From Clostridiales bacterium UBA1390 (GTDB lineage Bacteria; Bacillota; Clostridia; Lachnospirales; Bianqueaceae), in assembly GCA_002305315.1 (NCBI GenBank), contig DBQQ01000052.1, positions 106,333 through 146,178 on the forward strand: a DNA stretch of 39,846 nucleotides, in the 5' to 3' direction. Below, piece by piece: positions 20,217 through 28,903 of this stretch. The translations under genes and the position numbers were made by a program. The notes under the pieces are model-generated. The model saw only the letters and a program-made list of their open reading frames with translations. It had not been told where the DNA came from and made no database searches. The first letter of the stretch is position 1. Each line of letters begins with the position of its first letter.

Positions 20217-21225
20217 AATTTCCCCAGTAAATCTTTTTGACAGCAGGATCCATTGTCTCCACAAAGCGCTGTTTGGCATGAAGAAACTCCTCTAAATCCA
20301 TCAGAATATGATATAGAATGGCGCGACCCTCAAATTCCTCTCGTGTTTGCGGCATGGGTTCTTGTTCCATATCCTGCGAGATCTGATGAAGACGGTCAAG
20401 TTGTTTCTGAGGGATATTCATCTCCACGATATATTCGGTCAAATAGAGGATGTACTCGGAAATCAGATGGGCCTGTTCCGGCATGGTGCGAATTTTTCGC
20501 ATCTGCGCATGGAGACTCTGCAGAATCCGACACTGGCTTAGGCGCATCTCGAGATAATCCACGTAATAATGGGAATGTGTGGGAAAGAGATTGCCAGAGT
20601 ATTCATAGGCCTCATGAATGAATTCCTGGATCTGTGATTCTAATGCTCCGATGTCCTGCCAGACGCCGGGGTAGGATTCTGTCTCAGATAGATAGGCAGA
20701 TACTTCTCTTAGGACATTTTGCAGCTGCGTTTCTGTAAACCGCATACCGCGAAGGACTTCTCGCAATTGTCCTTTGTAGTTATAGAACAAATTGATTAAG
20801 ATGGCGATGCTGATGCCGATCAAAACCAAAAGAAACTCATTCAGGACAAAATTCAAGGAAAAATTTCCAACAGTCAGGAAATGGGTGGCTATGACAGCAT
20901 TGACGGATATGGTGACGCGCCAACCGATCCATGTGCTGTAGATAACGGTAAATAAGAGAAAGAGGCCATAAGTAGCCCAATCCCAGGGAAGCAGGTGAAA
21001 AAGAAGAAAGGTTAGAATGACAGTGATGCAGAATGTGATGAGGCGATACAGGGAAAGCCGCATGGTTTCCCATTTTGTAGATGCTATGGTTAAAAGTGCG
21101 ATGATACCGGCGGATGAAGCGTACTGCAGGCTGAGCGATTCTGCGATCCAAATGGCGGCGCTGCTTCCGATCGCAATCTTCAGGGCGGGCAGCATGATTT
21201 TTTTCAGTTTCTTTTGCAGTTCCAT
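20215..21225 (-). CDS. Aromatic acid exporter-like (FUSC-related) membrane protein
   Basis: A 336-residue protein with an N-terminal half of about five to six hydrophobic segments (residues about 10-145) and a soluble, helical C-terminal half with an acidic and glutamine-rich character. This matches the aromatic acid exporter family found in Bacillota (ArAE_1-type membrane domain plus ArAE_1_C-type domain). The substrate is unknown. ATG 21225 follows AGGAGG on the minus strand. It converges on rpmJ and diverges from the epimerase operon, so a shared intergenic region of 227 bp may regulate both. Its relation to the peptide genes is not clear. Confidence 0.78.
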   Translation of the reverse strand: MELQKKLKKIMLPALKIAIGSSAAIWIAESLSLQYASSAGIIALLTIASTKWETMRLSLYRLITFCITVILTFLLFHLLPWDWATYGLFLLFTVIYSTWIGWRVTISVNAVIATHFLTVGNFSLNFVLNEFLLVLIGISIAILINLFYNYKGQLREVLRGMRFTETQLQNVLREVSAYLSETESYPGVWQDIGALESQIQEFIHEAYEYSGNLFPTHSHYYVDYLEMRLSQCRILQSLHAQMRKIRTMPEQAHLISEYILYLTEYIVEMNIPQKQLDRLHQISQDMEQEPMPQTREEFEGRAILYHILMDLEEFLHAKQRFVETMDPAVKKIYWGN

Positions 21226-21257
21226 ACGATCCTCCTGACATAAAATAGGTTAAATCT

Positions 21258-21286
21258 ATCATACCGTTTTTCACAAGGATTGTCAA
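21258..21286 (-). promoter_or_regulatory. Sigma-A-type promoter of the exporter gene
   Basis: On the minus strand TTGACA (21281-21286) and TATGAT (21258-21263) have a 17-bp spacer, about 33 bp upstream of the start codon. Confidence 0.8.
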
Positions 21287-21343
21287 TCATATAAAGAAAA
21301 CGCATGTATGTTTTCAGGAAATGAGGAGATAAATTTGTTCAAA

Positions 21344-21390
21344 ACAATAAAAAATCCCGATTTTCCTTGACAAAGACGATTTTTTATTGT
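21344..21390. promoter_or_regulatory. 13-bp perfect inverted repeat, candidate operator
   Basis: ACAATAAAAAATC (21344-21356) and GATTTTTTATTGT (21378-21390) are exact reverse complements separated by 21 bp. The centre of symmetry (21367) coincides with the -35 box of the rightward promoter, and the right arm covers its spacer up to the first base of the -10. This geometry fits a repressor operator. It may be partly a product of A/T richness, but thirteen consecutive matches are hard to get by chance. Confidence 0.55.
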
Positions 21391-21395
21391 ACAGA
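21367..21395 (+). promoter_or_regulatory. Putative promoter of the epimerase-hydrolase-transporter operon
   Basis: A perfect TTGACA (21367-21372), a 17-bp spacer, and a weaker TACAGA (21390-21395). It is the only good candidate before the 11-kb rightward gene run, since the later intergenic gaps are tiny. A poor -10 suggests regulated or low basal expression. Confidence 0.55.
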
Positions 21396-21405
21396 GACTA
21401 TCATA

Positions 21406-21428
21406 CGGAATGAAATCCTGTCATTCCG
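21406..21428 (+). promoter_or_regulatory. Hairpin in the epimerase-operon leader
   Basis: CGGAATGA (21406-21413) pairs perfectly with TCATTCCG (21421-21428) around a 7-nt loop, starting within a few bases of the predicted transcript 5' end and ending 24 nt before the epimerase ATG. It could stabilise the mRNA or be a second protein-binding palindrome. Confidence 0.45.
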
Positions 21429-21452
21429 CCGCAGAAAGGTAGGGAAGTTAAG

Positions 21453-22526
21453 ATGAAGATTACGAAAGTGGAGATTGAAAAATTTTCGGCCCCCCTGGAA
21501 GAACCGTTTCGGGTTGCCTTCGGAGTCATTGAGGATTCGGATAGTTGGACCGTAAAGATATATACGGACGAAGGAATCTGCGGCGTCGGTTCCGCCGCGC
21601 CGATTGGCTTTGTGACAGGAGAGACGATGGAGACCTGTTATCTGGTCATGAAGATGTTTGCGGAAGCCTTTATTGGATGGGATCCGATGGATATTGCGGG
21701 CGCTCATGAGATGATGGATCACATCATCTATGGCAACGGATCGGCTAAATGTGCCTTTGACATTGCTCTGTATGACATCATGGGTAAAAAGAAGGGATTG
21801 CCGGTGTACCGCCTTTTAGGCGGCACCAATCCTGTAGTGCATAATGATATTACGATTGGGATTAACACGCCGGAGAAGATGCAGCAGGCTGCGGAGAAAT
21901 TCGTGTTTCAAAAGGGATTTGATATCCTGAAGGTGAAGGTGGGGATTTCACTGGAGGATGACATCGAGGCGCTGACACGGATTCGAAGATCCGTAGGAGA
22001 CAAGGTACGAATCCGAATTGATGCCAATCAGGGGTATAATGTAGAGACGGCGCTGCGGGCGCTCAAGGAGTTTGAGAAGCTGGGAGTGGATGCTGCGGAG
22101 CAGTGCCTGCCCTGGTGGGATTTTGACGGTGCGGCAGAACTCATGGCGAAGAATACCACATCGGTGAAGCTGATGCTGGATGAGTCGATTCATACACCGC
22201 ATGATGCCCGGAGAGCCGCCAAACTGGGATGTGCGGATTTCTTCAACATTAAGCTGATGAAGTGCGGTGGACTGTATTACGGCGCGCAGATCGCGGATAT
22301 TGCGGAGGCAGCGGGCTTGGGCTGCATGGTCGGTTGTATGCAGGAGAATAAGATCAGTATCACGGCAGGCGTCAGTCTGGTAGCCGCTAAGAAAGCGATC
22401 GTGGAGGCAGATTGCGATAGCTTCATGTTTTATAAGGGCGAGGACGATGGTATCGAAGGCGGGTTGACTCGCGAGGGCGGCATCTTTACGCTGCTGGAGA
22501 AGCCGGGACTGGGCATTGAGCTGTAA
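21453..22526 (+). CDS. Dipeptide epimerase (enolase superfamily, L-Ala-D/L-Glu epimerase type)
   Basis: Cofactor-independent, Mg-dependent epimerisation of a dipeptide is the expected reaction. The 357-residue protein has an N-terminal capping domain and a C-terminal barrel. Catalytic bases are Lys162 in the KVKVG motif and Lys267 in NIKLMKCGG. Metal ligands are Asp190 (RIDANQGY), Glu216 (AEQCLP) and Asp243 (MLDES). The DxD pair Asp320/Asp322 (EADCDSF) is a feature of dipeptide epimerases, where it binds the dipeptide amino group. The closest known role is L-Ala-D-Glu to L-Ala-L-Glu in murein peptide degradation, but relatives act on many dipeptides, so specificity is open. The ribosome binding site (GGTAGGGAAG) is modest. 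First gene of the apparent operon. Confidence 0.88.
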   Translation: MKITKVEIEKFSAPLEEPFRVAFGVIEDSDSWTVKIYTDEGICGVGSAAPIGFVTGETMETCYLVMKMFAEAFIGWDPMDIAGAHEMMDHIIYGNGSAKCAFDIALYDIMGKKKGLPVYRLLGGTNPVVHNDITIGINTPEKMQQAAEKFVFQKGFDILKVKVGISLEDDIEALTRIRRSVGDKVRIRIDANQGYNVETALRALKEFEKLGVDAAEQCLPWWDFDGAAELMAKNTTSVKLMLDESIHTPHDARRAAKLGCADFFNIKLMKCGGLYYGAQIADIAEAAGLGCMVGCMQENKISITAGVSLVAAKKAIVEADCDSFMFYKGEDDGIEGGLTREGGIFTLLEKPGLGIEL

Positions 22527-22545
22527 AGCAGTAAGGATAGATAGT

Positions 22546-24036
22546 ATGAGTACAATACAAGCAATTAGAGAAAAGATCATTCAGGAGCTGCCGTTGTGGG
22601 ATCAGCCCTCTATCTCGGTTGGCGTTGTGAAAGAGGGGGAGGTCATTCTGGCAGAAGGATTCGGATATGCGGATCAGGAGAAGAATCTGAAGGCCAATCA
22701 GGAGACACTGTATCAAATCGGAAGCTGTTCCAAGGCTTTTACGGCCGCTGCCGCTGCGCTGTTAGTGGATCAGGGAAAACTGGAATGGGATCGTCCGGTG
22801 CATGAGTATCTGCCCTGGCTAGAATTTAAGGACCCGTATACGACGGCACATGCGACCGTGCGGGATCTGCTCTGCCATCGTACAGGGCTGCCTCGGCATG
22901 ACGCGTACTGGATCAATGGGCCCTGCAGTCGCCGGGAGATGGTGGAAAACCTGCGGAATATGGAGCCGGTATGGTCATTCCGTTCGCATTGGTGTTATCA
23001 GAACACCTGTTATGTGGCGGTGGGCATGCTGATCGAGGCATTATCCGGCATGAGCTGGGAGGAGTTCATCCAGAAGAACCTGTTGGAACCGCTGGGGATG
23101 CATCGTACGACTTTCTATGTAGACGCCATTCGAAAGGATGAAAACCATGCAGAACCGTATTCCCGAGTTTTACCCACGGATTTGAAGGGGTACCATAAAA
23201 TCTCGTTTCTAAAGAGCGATCGGGAGGACATGGCACAGGGCATTGGAGCGCCCTATGGACCGGCCGGATCCATCATGTCCACGGTGTCAGATATGTGTAA
23301 ATGGCTGCTTTTCAATCTGCAGGAAGGAAAGGTGGGAGACCGCCAGCTGATTTCTGAGGAGAACATGAGGGAGATTCATAAGCCCAATATGTTGATGAGC
23401 GAGCCGCTTCTGGTTCCGTTTCCGGAGCAGGACTTCTATTCCTATGGAATGGGCTGGTTTTTGGAGACCTATCGAGGACACATGATGGTGGAACACGGCG
23501 GCAATATTGACGGCTTCTCTGCGTTGGTCACGATGATTCCGGATCAGAAGCTGGGAGTGGTGTGTCTGACGAACTTTAATAATTCTTTCAATACATACGC
23601 GACGACGTACGAGATCGTAGATGCGTATTTGGGAGAGAGCAATGGAGAATGGCATCAGCGCTGGCGTAAGATTATCGGCGATATTTTCGCTCAAAATCCG
23701 GAGAACATGAAGAGGATGAATGGGGATCCAGTACCGAACACCACGCCGTCGCATCCGCTGGCAGACTATGCGGGAACCTATCATAATGCCTGTTATGGCG
23801 ATGTCGTCATTACAAAGCAGGAGGATGGACTGCATTTCCTTTATAATAAAGAGGAGAGTCCGCTGCAGCATTTCCATTACGACACATTCCAGATTCATAA
23901 TCCCACAGCATTATTTGCGGACATGAATATCCGGTTTAATACGAATCGCAAGGGACAGGTCGATGGCATCGAATTTGGCATCGCGCTGAATCCTGAGGCC
24001 AAGGATGAGTTCTTCATGAAGCAGGAGGAGGCATGA
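22546..24036 (+). CDS. Beta-lactamase-fold serine hydrolase, paralogue 1
   Basis: A 496-residue class C beta-lactamase/CubicO-type (peptidase family S12-like) hydrolase. Ser60-Cys-Ser-Lys63 is the SxxK nucleophile motif, Tyr151-Gln-Asn153 the YxN motif, and His317-Gly-Gly the HxG/KTG-equivalent. A separate C-terminal domain (about residues 400-496) resembles the DUF3471 beta-rich domain and carries HFHYDTF at 442-448. There is no signal peptide or lipobox, so the enzyme should be cytosolic. ATG 22546 is chosen over TTG 22516, which lies inside the epimerase. Family members include D-aminopeptidases, esterases and D-residue peptidases. It lies 19 nt after the epimerase and overlaps paralogue 2. 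Confidence 0.87.
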   Translation: MSTIQAIREKIIQELPLWDQPSISVGVVKEGEVILAEGFGYADQEKNLKANQETLYQIGSCSKAFTAAAAALLVDQGKLEWDRPVHEYLPWLEFKDPYTTAHATVRDLLCHRTGLPRHDAYWINGPCSRREMVENLRNMEPVWSFRSHWCYQNTCYVAVGMLIEALSGMSWEEFIQKNLLEPLGMHRTTFYVDAIRKDENHAEPYSRVLPTDLKGYHKISFLKSDREDMAQGIGAPYGPAGSIMSTVSDMCKWLLFNLQEGKVGDRQLISEENMREIHKPNMLMSEPLLVPFPEQDFYSYGMGWFLETYRGHMMVEHGGNIDGFSALVTMIPDQKLGVVCLTNFNNSFNTYATTYEIVDAYLGESNGEWHQRWRKIIGDIFAQNPENMKRMNGDPVPNTTPSHPLADYAGTYHNACYGDVVITKQEDGLHFLYNKEESPLQHFHYDTFQIHNPTALFADMNIRFNTNRKGQVDGIEFGIALNPEAKDEFFMKQEEA

Positions 24037-25529
24037 AAATGAAGAATCAGGAAAGGATAGACAGATTGCGGGAGCGCATCCGGAAACAACTGAAAAAATG
24101 GGATGTTCCCTCTGTCTCTATTTGTATTATAAAGGACCATGAGGTCTGTATGGCAGAAGGTATCGGCCAGAGAGACCAGGAAGCCGGAATTAGTGCCGAT
24201 GCCGAGACGCTGTATCAGATTGCCAGCTGTACCAAAGCTTTCACGGCGGCAGCGGTGGCCATGCTGGCCACAGAAGGAAAGCTGGATATGGATCGGCCAG
24301 TGCGGGACTATATCCCTTCGTTTCGTCTGCATGACGAGTATGCGACCGCACATCTTACGATACGGGACTTTTTGTCCCATCGCAGCGGCCTGCCCCGGCA
24401 TGAATATGCATGGTACGGGACAGGGTTCTCTCGAGACGAGCTCATGAGCCATCTGAAGGATCTGTGGCTGACCGCGCCGATTCGCTACAAGTTCCAGTAC
24501 AGCAATTTCAACTATCTGATTGCCGGAGCGTTGATTGAGGCGGTAAGCGGCATGAAGTTTGAGGATTATCTGGAGCAGAAGATTCTCCTGCCATTGGGAA
24601 TGACGCATTCTAAGGTGTATATTGAGGATATCCGTTCGGCGGATAACAAGGCGCTGCCCTATGATCACACCGAGGAATACACGATGGAGGGAATCCGGCA
24701 GATCGATTTCTATCAATCACCGGCAGAGAACGCGGAATCCCGGACGGGAGATCCGACAGCCGCCGCAGGATGTATTTCTTCCTGTGCCCAGGATATGGCA
24801 CATTGGGTAGAGTTTATGATGGGAAATGGAGAATGGCAGGGGCAGCAGCGGATCCGGCCGGATATGATGCGGCTTCTCACCACGCCCCATATCACGTTGG
24901 CGGATAGCCCGCTGTATAGCCCGCAGCGTACCATGAATTCGTATGCATTAGGATGGCAGGTTCATAGTTATCGAGGCTACAAGATGTGTGAGCACGGAGG
25001 GAATATCAACGGATTCTCGACAGAGACGGCCTTCCTGCCGGAACTGGGACTGGGTGTATTTGTCAGTGCCAATATGAATGTCACGTTGTTAGCTGACGCG
25101 ATTGTCATGGATGTTCTGGATACATTCCTGGATCAGGCGGATACAGACTGGTATGACAGGTTGTATCAGGGAAATGAGGAGATGTTTGATTCGGTGCGTG
25201 CCGCCTTTGCGGCACCGGCAGAGCAGGCGGTATCGAATACGCATCCGTCGCATCCGATGGCGGATTATGTGGGTGATTATGAGAGACCAGGATATCGTCG
25301 CGTGCGAATTGAGAAAACAGAAAAAGGGCTTCGGATGGATTTCAATTCCTTTATCGTGGATCTGACGCATCATCATTATGATACTTTTGTGACGGAGGGC
25401 GTTATTGGTGAACTGCCGGTGGGGCTTCTGGTGACATTTGGAATGGATCCCGAAGGCATGATTCGGACCGTTTCTATGAAGCTGGGCAGCGAAGAGGGGC
25501 TGGGCCCCATTGTATTTACCAAGAAGTGA
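24033..25529 (+). CDS. Beta-lactamase-fold serine hydrolase, paralogue 2
   Basis: A 498-residue homologue of its neighbours. The motifs are Ser65-Cys-Thr-Lys68, Tyr156-Ser-Asn158, His321-Gly-Gly, and a C-terminal domain with HHHYDTF at 446-452. The shared blocks WD-P-S near residue 23, ETLYQI before the serine, and SHRSGLPRHEY show common descent with the other two. It starts at ATG 24033, which overlaps the previous stop codon (ATGA), with AGGAGG upstream; ATG 24039 is an alternative. No export signal is seen. All catalytic residues are present, so it is not a decayed copy. Confidence 0.87.
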   Translation: MKMKNQERIDRLRERIRKQLKKWDVPSVSICIIKDHEVCMAEGIGQRDQEAGISADAETLYQIASCTKAFTAAAVAMLATEGKLDMDRPVRDYIPSFRLHDEYATAHLTIRDFLSHRSGLPRHEYAWYGTGFSRDELMSHLKDLWLTAPIRYKFQYSNFNYLIAGALIEAVSGMKFEDYLEQKILLPLGMTHSKVYIEDIRSADNKALPYDHTEEYTMEGIRQIDFYQSPAENAESRTGDPTAAAGCISSCAQDMAHWVEFMMGNGEWQGQQRIRPDMMRLLTTPHITLADSPLYSPQRTMNSYALGWQVHSYRGYKMCEHGGNINGFSTETAFLPELGLGVFVSANMNVTLLADAIVMDVLDTFLDQADTDWYDRLYQGNEEMFDSVRAAFAAPAEQAVSNTHPSHPMADYVGDYERPGYRRVRIEKTEKGLRMDFNSFIVDLTHHHYDTFVTEGVIGELPVGLLVTFGMDPEGMIRTVSMKLGSEEGLGPIVFTKK

Positions 25530-25542
25530 GGGGGAAGAAGCA

Positions 25543-27048
25543 ATGACAGATCAGCAGTTTTTTGAACAGTTTGGACAGAAAGTGCAGGATGGCCTGGCAC
25601 TTTGGGATAGTCCCTCGGTAGCCATAGGCGTCATCAAGGATGGCAAGGTGGTACTGTGTGAAGGATATGGTGTAAGAGATGTGGAACAAAAGCTTCCGGC
25701 CACGAGAGAGACACTGTATCAGATCGGCAGCTGTTCTAAGGCCTTTACGTCGGCGCTCGTAGCCATCATGGTAGATCAGGGAAAACTCGATTGGGATACG
25801 CCGATTCGCAAATACGTGCCGGAGGTGACTTTGTATGATGCATTCACCAGTGAGAACTGCACACTACGGGATCTCCTGAGCCATAGAACAGGGATTCCGA
25901 GGCATGAATATTCCTGGTATCGTACGGATTTCACACGTAAGGAACTGGTAGAACATATGAAGTATCTGGAGCCGAATCAGCCATTTCGGACGAAGTTCCA
26001 GTATAATAATTACGGCTATATTCTGGCCGGCTATATCGTGGAGAAGCTGACGGGCAAGACCTATGAGGAATGTTTGGACGAGTATCTGTTCCGTCCTCTG
26101 GGGATGGATCGGAGCTGCTGCTTTATTGACGATATCGAGCAGGATCCGGATCATGCAGAACCCTACGACCGGCCGGAAGGCGGCGATGGCATGCATGGGC
26201 TGAGGAAGATCCCCTTCTATCGGGCCAGCAGAGAAGACAAGTCTACAGGAACCGGCGCGCCCTTTGCGGCGGCAGGTTCGATTGATTCCTGTGTGGAGGA
26301 TATGCTGAAGTGGGTGCAGCTGCATCTTCAGGGCGGCAAGACGCCTGACGGCAGGCAGATCATCAGCCAGGCCGCGATGGATGAGATGCATAAGCCCAGC
26401 ATGATATTGCAGGCTCCGTTGGATATGCCCATGGAGGAGACGCAGTTTTGCTGCTATGGTATGGGATGGTTCGCGGAAGTCTTCCGGGGACACAAGATCC
26501 TGCAGCATGGCGGCAATATTGATGGATTCTCCGGGTTCACCAGCTTTGTACCGGATCTGAATCTGGGCGTGGTAGCCTATACCAATCTGAACAGCAGCTT
26601 TCTGCATTATGCACTGGCAAGAACCATTATCGATCATTATCTGGGTATTGAGGATGGAGATTGGGTGAAGCGATATCATGATTTTGTAGCGGAACGTCAT
26701 GGAGATTCGGCAAAGGCGATGGAGCGCTTCACAGGAAAGCAGGTGGAAGGGACGCATCCTTCCCATGCCTTGGAGGATTTCACGGGTACTTATGAGCGGA
26801 ATGGCTACAGTCCCTGTGTCATTCGCAGGCAGGACGAGACGTTGGTCATGGAGTTCCTGGATCGGCCCAATACGCTCAAGCATTTCCATTACGATACTTT
26901 TGTCACCACGGATATTGTAGGAGAACTGCCGCCGGGCATCCCGGTGCATTTCCATACGGCAGAAGTGGGAGGCATGATCGATTCGTTGGCCATGCCGCTG
27001 GTGACAGAGGCTGGAGGCGCATTGGTGCGTTTTGCGAAAAAGAACTGA
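25543..27048 (+). CDS. Beta-lactamase-fold serine hydrolase, paralogue 3
   Basis: A 501-residue paralogue. The motifs are Ser63-Cys-Ser-Lys66, Tyr154-Asn-Asn156, His322-Gly-Gly, and a C-terminal domain with HFHYDTF at 447-453. It shares SHRTGIPRHEYSWY and KFQY with paralogue 2, and IGSCSKAFT and the MVDQGKLDWD-like block with paralogue 1. ATG 25543 is chosen over TTG 25510, which lies inside paralogue 2; the ribosome binding site GAGGGGG overlaps the preceding stop region. It has no signal peptide. It is 33 nt from the first permease gene, linking hydrolases and importer in one transcript. Confidence 0.87.
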   Translation: MTDQQFFEQFGQKVQDGLALWDSPSVAIGVIKDGKVVLCEGYGVRDVEQKLPATRETLYQIGSCSKAFTSALVAIMVDQGKLDWDTPIRKYVPEVTLYDAFTSENCTLRDLLSHRTGIPRHEYSWYRTDFTRKELVEHMKYLEPNQPFRTKFQYNNYGYILAGYIVEKLTGKTYEECLDEYLFRPLGMDRSCCFIDDIEQDPDHAEPYDRPEGGDGMHGLRKIPFYRASREDKSTGTGAPFAAAGSIDSCVEDMLKWVQLHLQGGKTPDGRQIISQAAMDEMHKPSMILQAPLDMPMEETQFCCYGMGWFAEVFRGHKILQHGGNIDGFSGFTSFVPDLNLGVVAYTNLNSSFLHYALARTIIDHYLGIEDGDWVKRYHDFVAERHGDSAKAMERFTGKQVEGTHPSHALEDFTGTYERNGYSPCVIRRQDETLVMEFLDRPNTLKHFHYDTFVTTDIVGELPPGIPVHFHTAEVGGMIDSLAMPLVTEAGGALVRFAKKN

Positions 27049-27081
27049 CAAACGAGGAATTTATAGCAAAGGAGCGGTAGA

Positions 27082-28008
27082 ATGAGCCGATATATTTTGA
27101 AACGGCTGCTATACATGATACCCATGCTGTTTTGTGTGATATTGATGGTATTTCTGATTATGTCCCTGACGCCAGGGGATCCGGCAACGAATATTTTGCC
27201 GTTGACGACGCCCCTGGAAGTCAAGGAGGCCTTCAATGAGAGCGTGGGATTCACGGGGAATCTCGTCGATAGATTTTGGTATTATTTGAAAGGACTGTTT
27301 ACAGGGAATGTGATTTCATACAGTTCTCAGGCGAATATCTTTTCGGAGATCGCAATTCGGTTTCCGCTGACTCTTCGGCTGGGGTTGATCTCCTTCAGTA
27401 TTTCGGCAGTCTTGGGAGTTGCGTTGGGGATATTGAGCGCGGTGAAGCAGTATTCCTTCATGGATACGACCGTGACCATTTTCGCGGTTTTATTTGCTTC
27501 GATCCCTTCTTTCTTCGTCGCGATGTGTCTGCTGCTCCTCTTTTCCGTACATTGGGGTATCTTGCCTTCTTTCGGTATTGACAGTGTGAGATCATATATC
27601 CTGCCGGTGACGACTCTGGAGTTGTCCAGCATTCCCGTGCTGAGCCGGATGACACGTTCAGCGATGCTGGACGCCATGAATCAGGATTATATTCGGACAG
27701 CAAGAGCTAAGGGATGCAGCGAAAAACGCGTCATCTGGAAGCACGCGTTGAAAAATGCCAGCCTGCCGATTATCACACTCCTGCTAACAGGGTTTGCCGG
27801 CATTCTGGGGGGCTCGGTGATCGTGGAGAGCATTTTTACGATTCCGGGTATCGGAACCTATATGCTGGATGCAATCAATGCGAAGGACGTACCGGTGGTC
27901 ATGACCTGCGCTCTTCTGCTGGCCTTTATCTTCATGATCGTCATGGTGCTGATGGATATCTTCTTTGCGTTGATCGATCCGAAGCTGCGAGCGAGGTATA
28001 GAGCATGA
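27082..28008 (+). CDS. Dipeptide/oligopeptide ABC transporter permease (DppB/OppB type)
   Basis: A 308-residue permease with six predicted membrane spans. It has the typical first helix (YILKRLLYMIPMLFCVILMV) followed by the large extracellular loop, and the cytoplasmic EAA-like coupling helix TARAKGCSEKRVIWKHALKN near residues 208-227. It forms the pore with the downstream permease. The start follows AAAGGAG. The stop codon overlaps the next gene's ATG (ATGA). Confidence 0.95.
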   Translation: MSRYILKRLLYMIPMLFCVILMVFLIMSLTPGDPATNILPLTTPLEVKEAFNESVGFTGNLVDRFWYYLKGLFTGNVISYSSQANIFSEIAIRFPLTLRLGLISFSISAVLGVALGILSAVKQYSFMDTTVTIFAVLFASIPSFFVAMCLLLLFSVHWGILPSFGIDSVRSYILPVTTLELSSIPVLSRMTRSAMLDAMNQDYIRTARAKGCSEKRVIWKHALKNASLPIITLLLTGFAGILGGSVIVESIFTIPGIGTYMLDAINAKDVPVVMTCALLLAFIFMIVMVLMDIFFALIDPKLRARYRA

Positions 28009-28892
28009 GGAGTCAACAGAAAGCGTATAAAGAGATGATTCACCACTCCAGGGACAGTCTGTTTCGAGATGTGGTGAAGCGTTTTATGAGAAACAAGGCG
28101 GCAGTCTTAGGACTCGTCATTCTGACAGTCATTCTGTTTGTGATCATCTTTGCCAATTTCCTGGTGCCGGAGGAACTGGTCACGGCTTATGACACTCAGG
28201 CGCGTCTGGTGGGACCCAGTGCGGAACACTGGTTTGGCACGGACAATCTGGGAAGAGACATCTTTGCCCGTGTATTGTACGGCGCGAGAATCACCGTGGG
28301 AATCAGCGTGGGAGCCACATTGATTTCGCTTCTGATCGGCGCAGTGCTGGCTTCGGTCTGTGCATTGTCCAAGAAGTTGGATTTTGTCATCATGCGGATC
28401 ATAGATGTGGTATCCTGTGTACCGTCTATTCTGCTGGCGCTGGTGCTGCTGGCGATTCTGGGGGGCAGTGTCTGGAACATGATGCTGACGCTGATGATTG
28501 TTTCAGTGCCGGGATTTACGACGAGAATTCGTTCGGTTCTCCTGAGTGTGGTGGAACAGGATTATGTGAAAGCGGCCAGGGTGAGCGGTACCAGGAAAAT
28601 TTCACTGGTTCTCCGTCATGTACTGCCGAATGCAATGGATCCCATTATTGTAGACGCCACAATGACGATTTCCAGTATGCTGCTCTCGGCGGCAGGACTA
28701 TCCTTCATCGGGATGGGCGTTTCCCCTCCGTCTCCGGAATGGGGCGCTATGCTGAACTATGCGCAGGGATATTTTCGGACGAATCCGCATACTGCTATTT
28801 TCCCAGGCATTGCCATCGCGCTTACGGCCCTGTCCATTAACCTGGTAGGAGATGGCCTGCGAGACGCGTTGGATCCGAAGGCGATTAAATAG
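28005..28892 (+). CDS. Dipeptide/oligopeptide ABC transporter permease (DppC/OppC type)
   Basis: A 295-residue second permease. It has the OppC-type N-terminal cytosolic segment, a first span AVLGLVILTVILFVII, the conserved HWFGTDNLGRDIFARVLYGAR block, and the coupling helix AARVSGTRKISLVLRHVLPN. ATG 28005 overlaps the DppB-like stop, so the pair is translationally coupled. Confidence 0.95.
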   Translation: MRSQQKAYKEMIHHSRDSLFRDVVKRFMRNKAAVLGLVILTVILFVIIFANFLVPEELVTAYDTQARLVGPSAEHWFGTDNLGRDIFARVLYGARITVGISVGATLISLLIGAVLASVCALSKKLDFVIMRIIDVVSCVPSILLALVLLAILGGSVWNMMLTLMIVSVPGFTTRIRSVLLSVVEQDYVKAARVSGTRKISLVLRHVLPNAMDPIIVDATMTISSMLLSAAGLSFIGMGVSPPSPEWGAMLNYAQGYFRTNPHTAIFPGIAIALTALSINLVGDGLRDALDPKAIK

Positions 28893-28903
28893 GGAGAGGT
28901 ATC

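Noticed and set aside
21406..21428. Riboswitch in the epimerase leader
   Set aside because: The leader is only about 55 nt with one simple hairpin; it is too short for any known riboswitch class that I can recognise.
22516..22545. Upstream TTG start for hydrolase 1
   Set aside because: It lies within the last codons of the epimerase gene and lacks a ribosome binding site; ATG 22546 has AAGGAT upstream and gives the N-terminus that aligns with the two paralogues.
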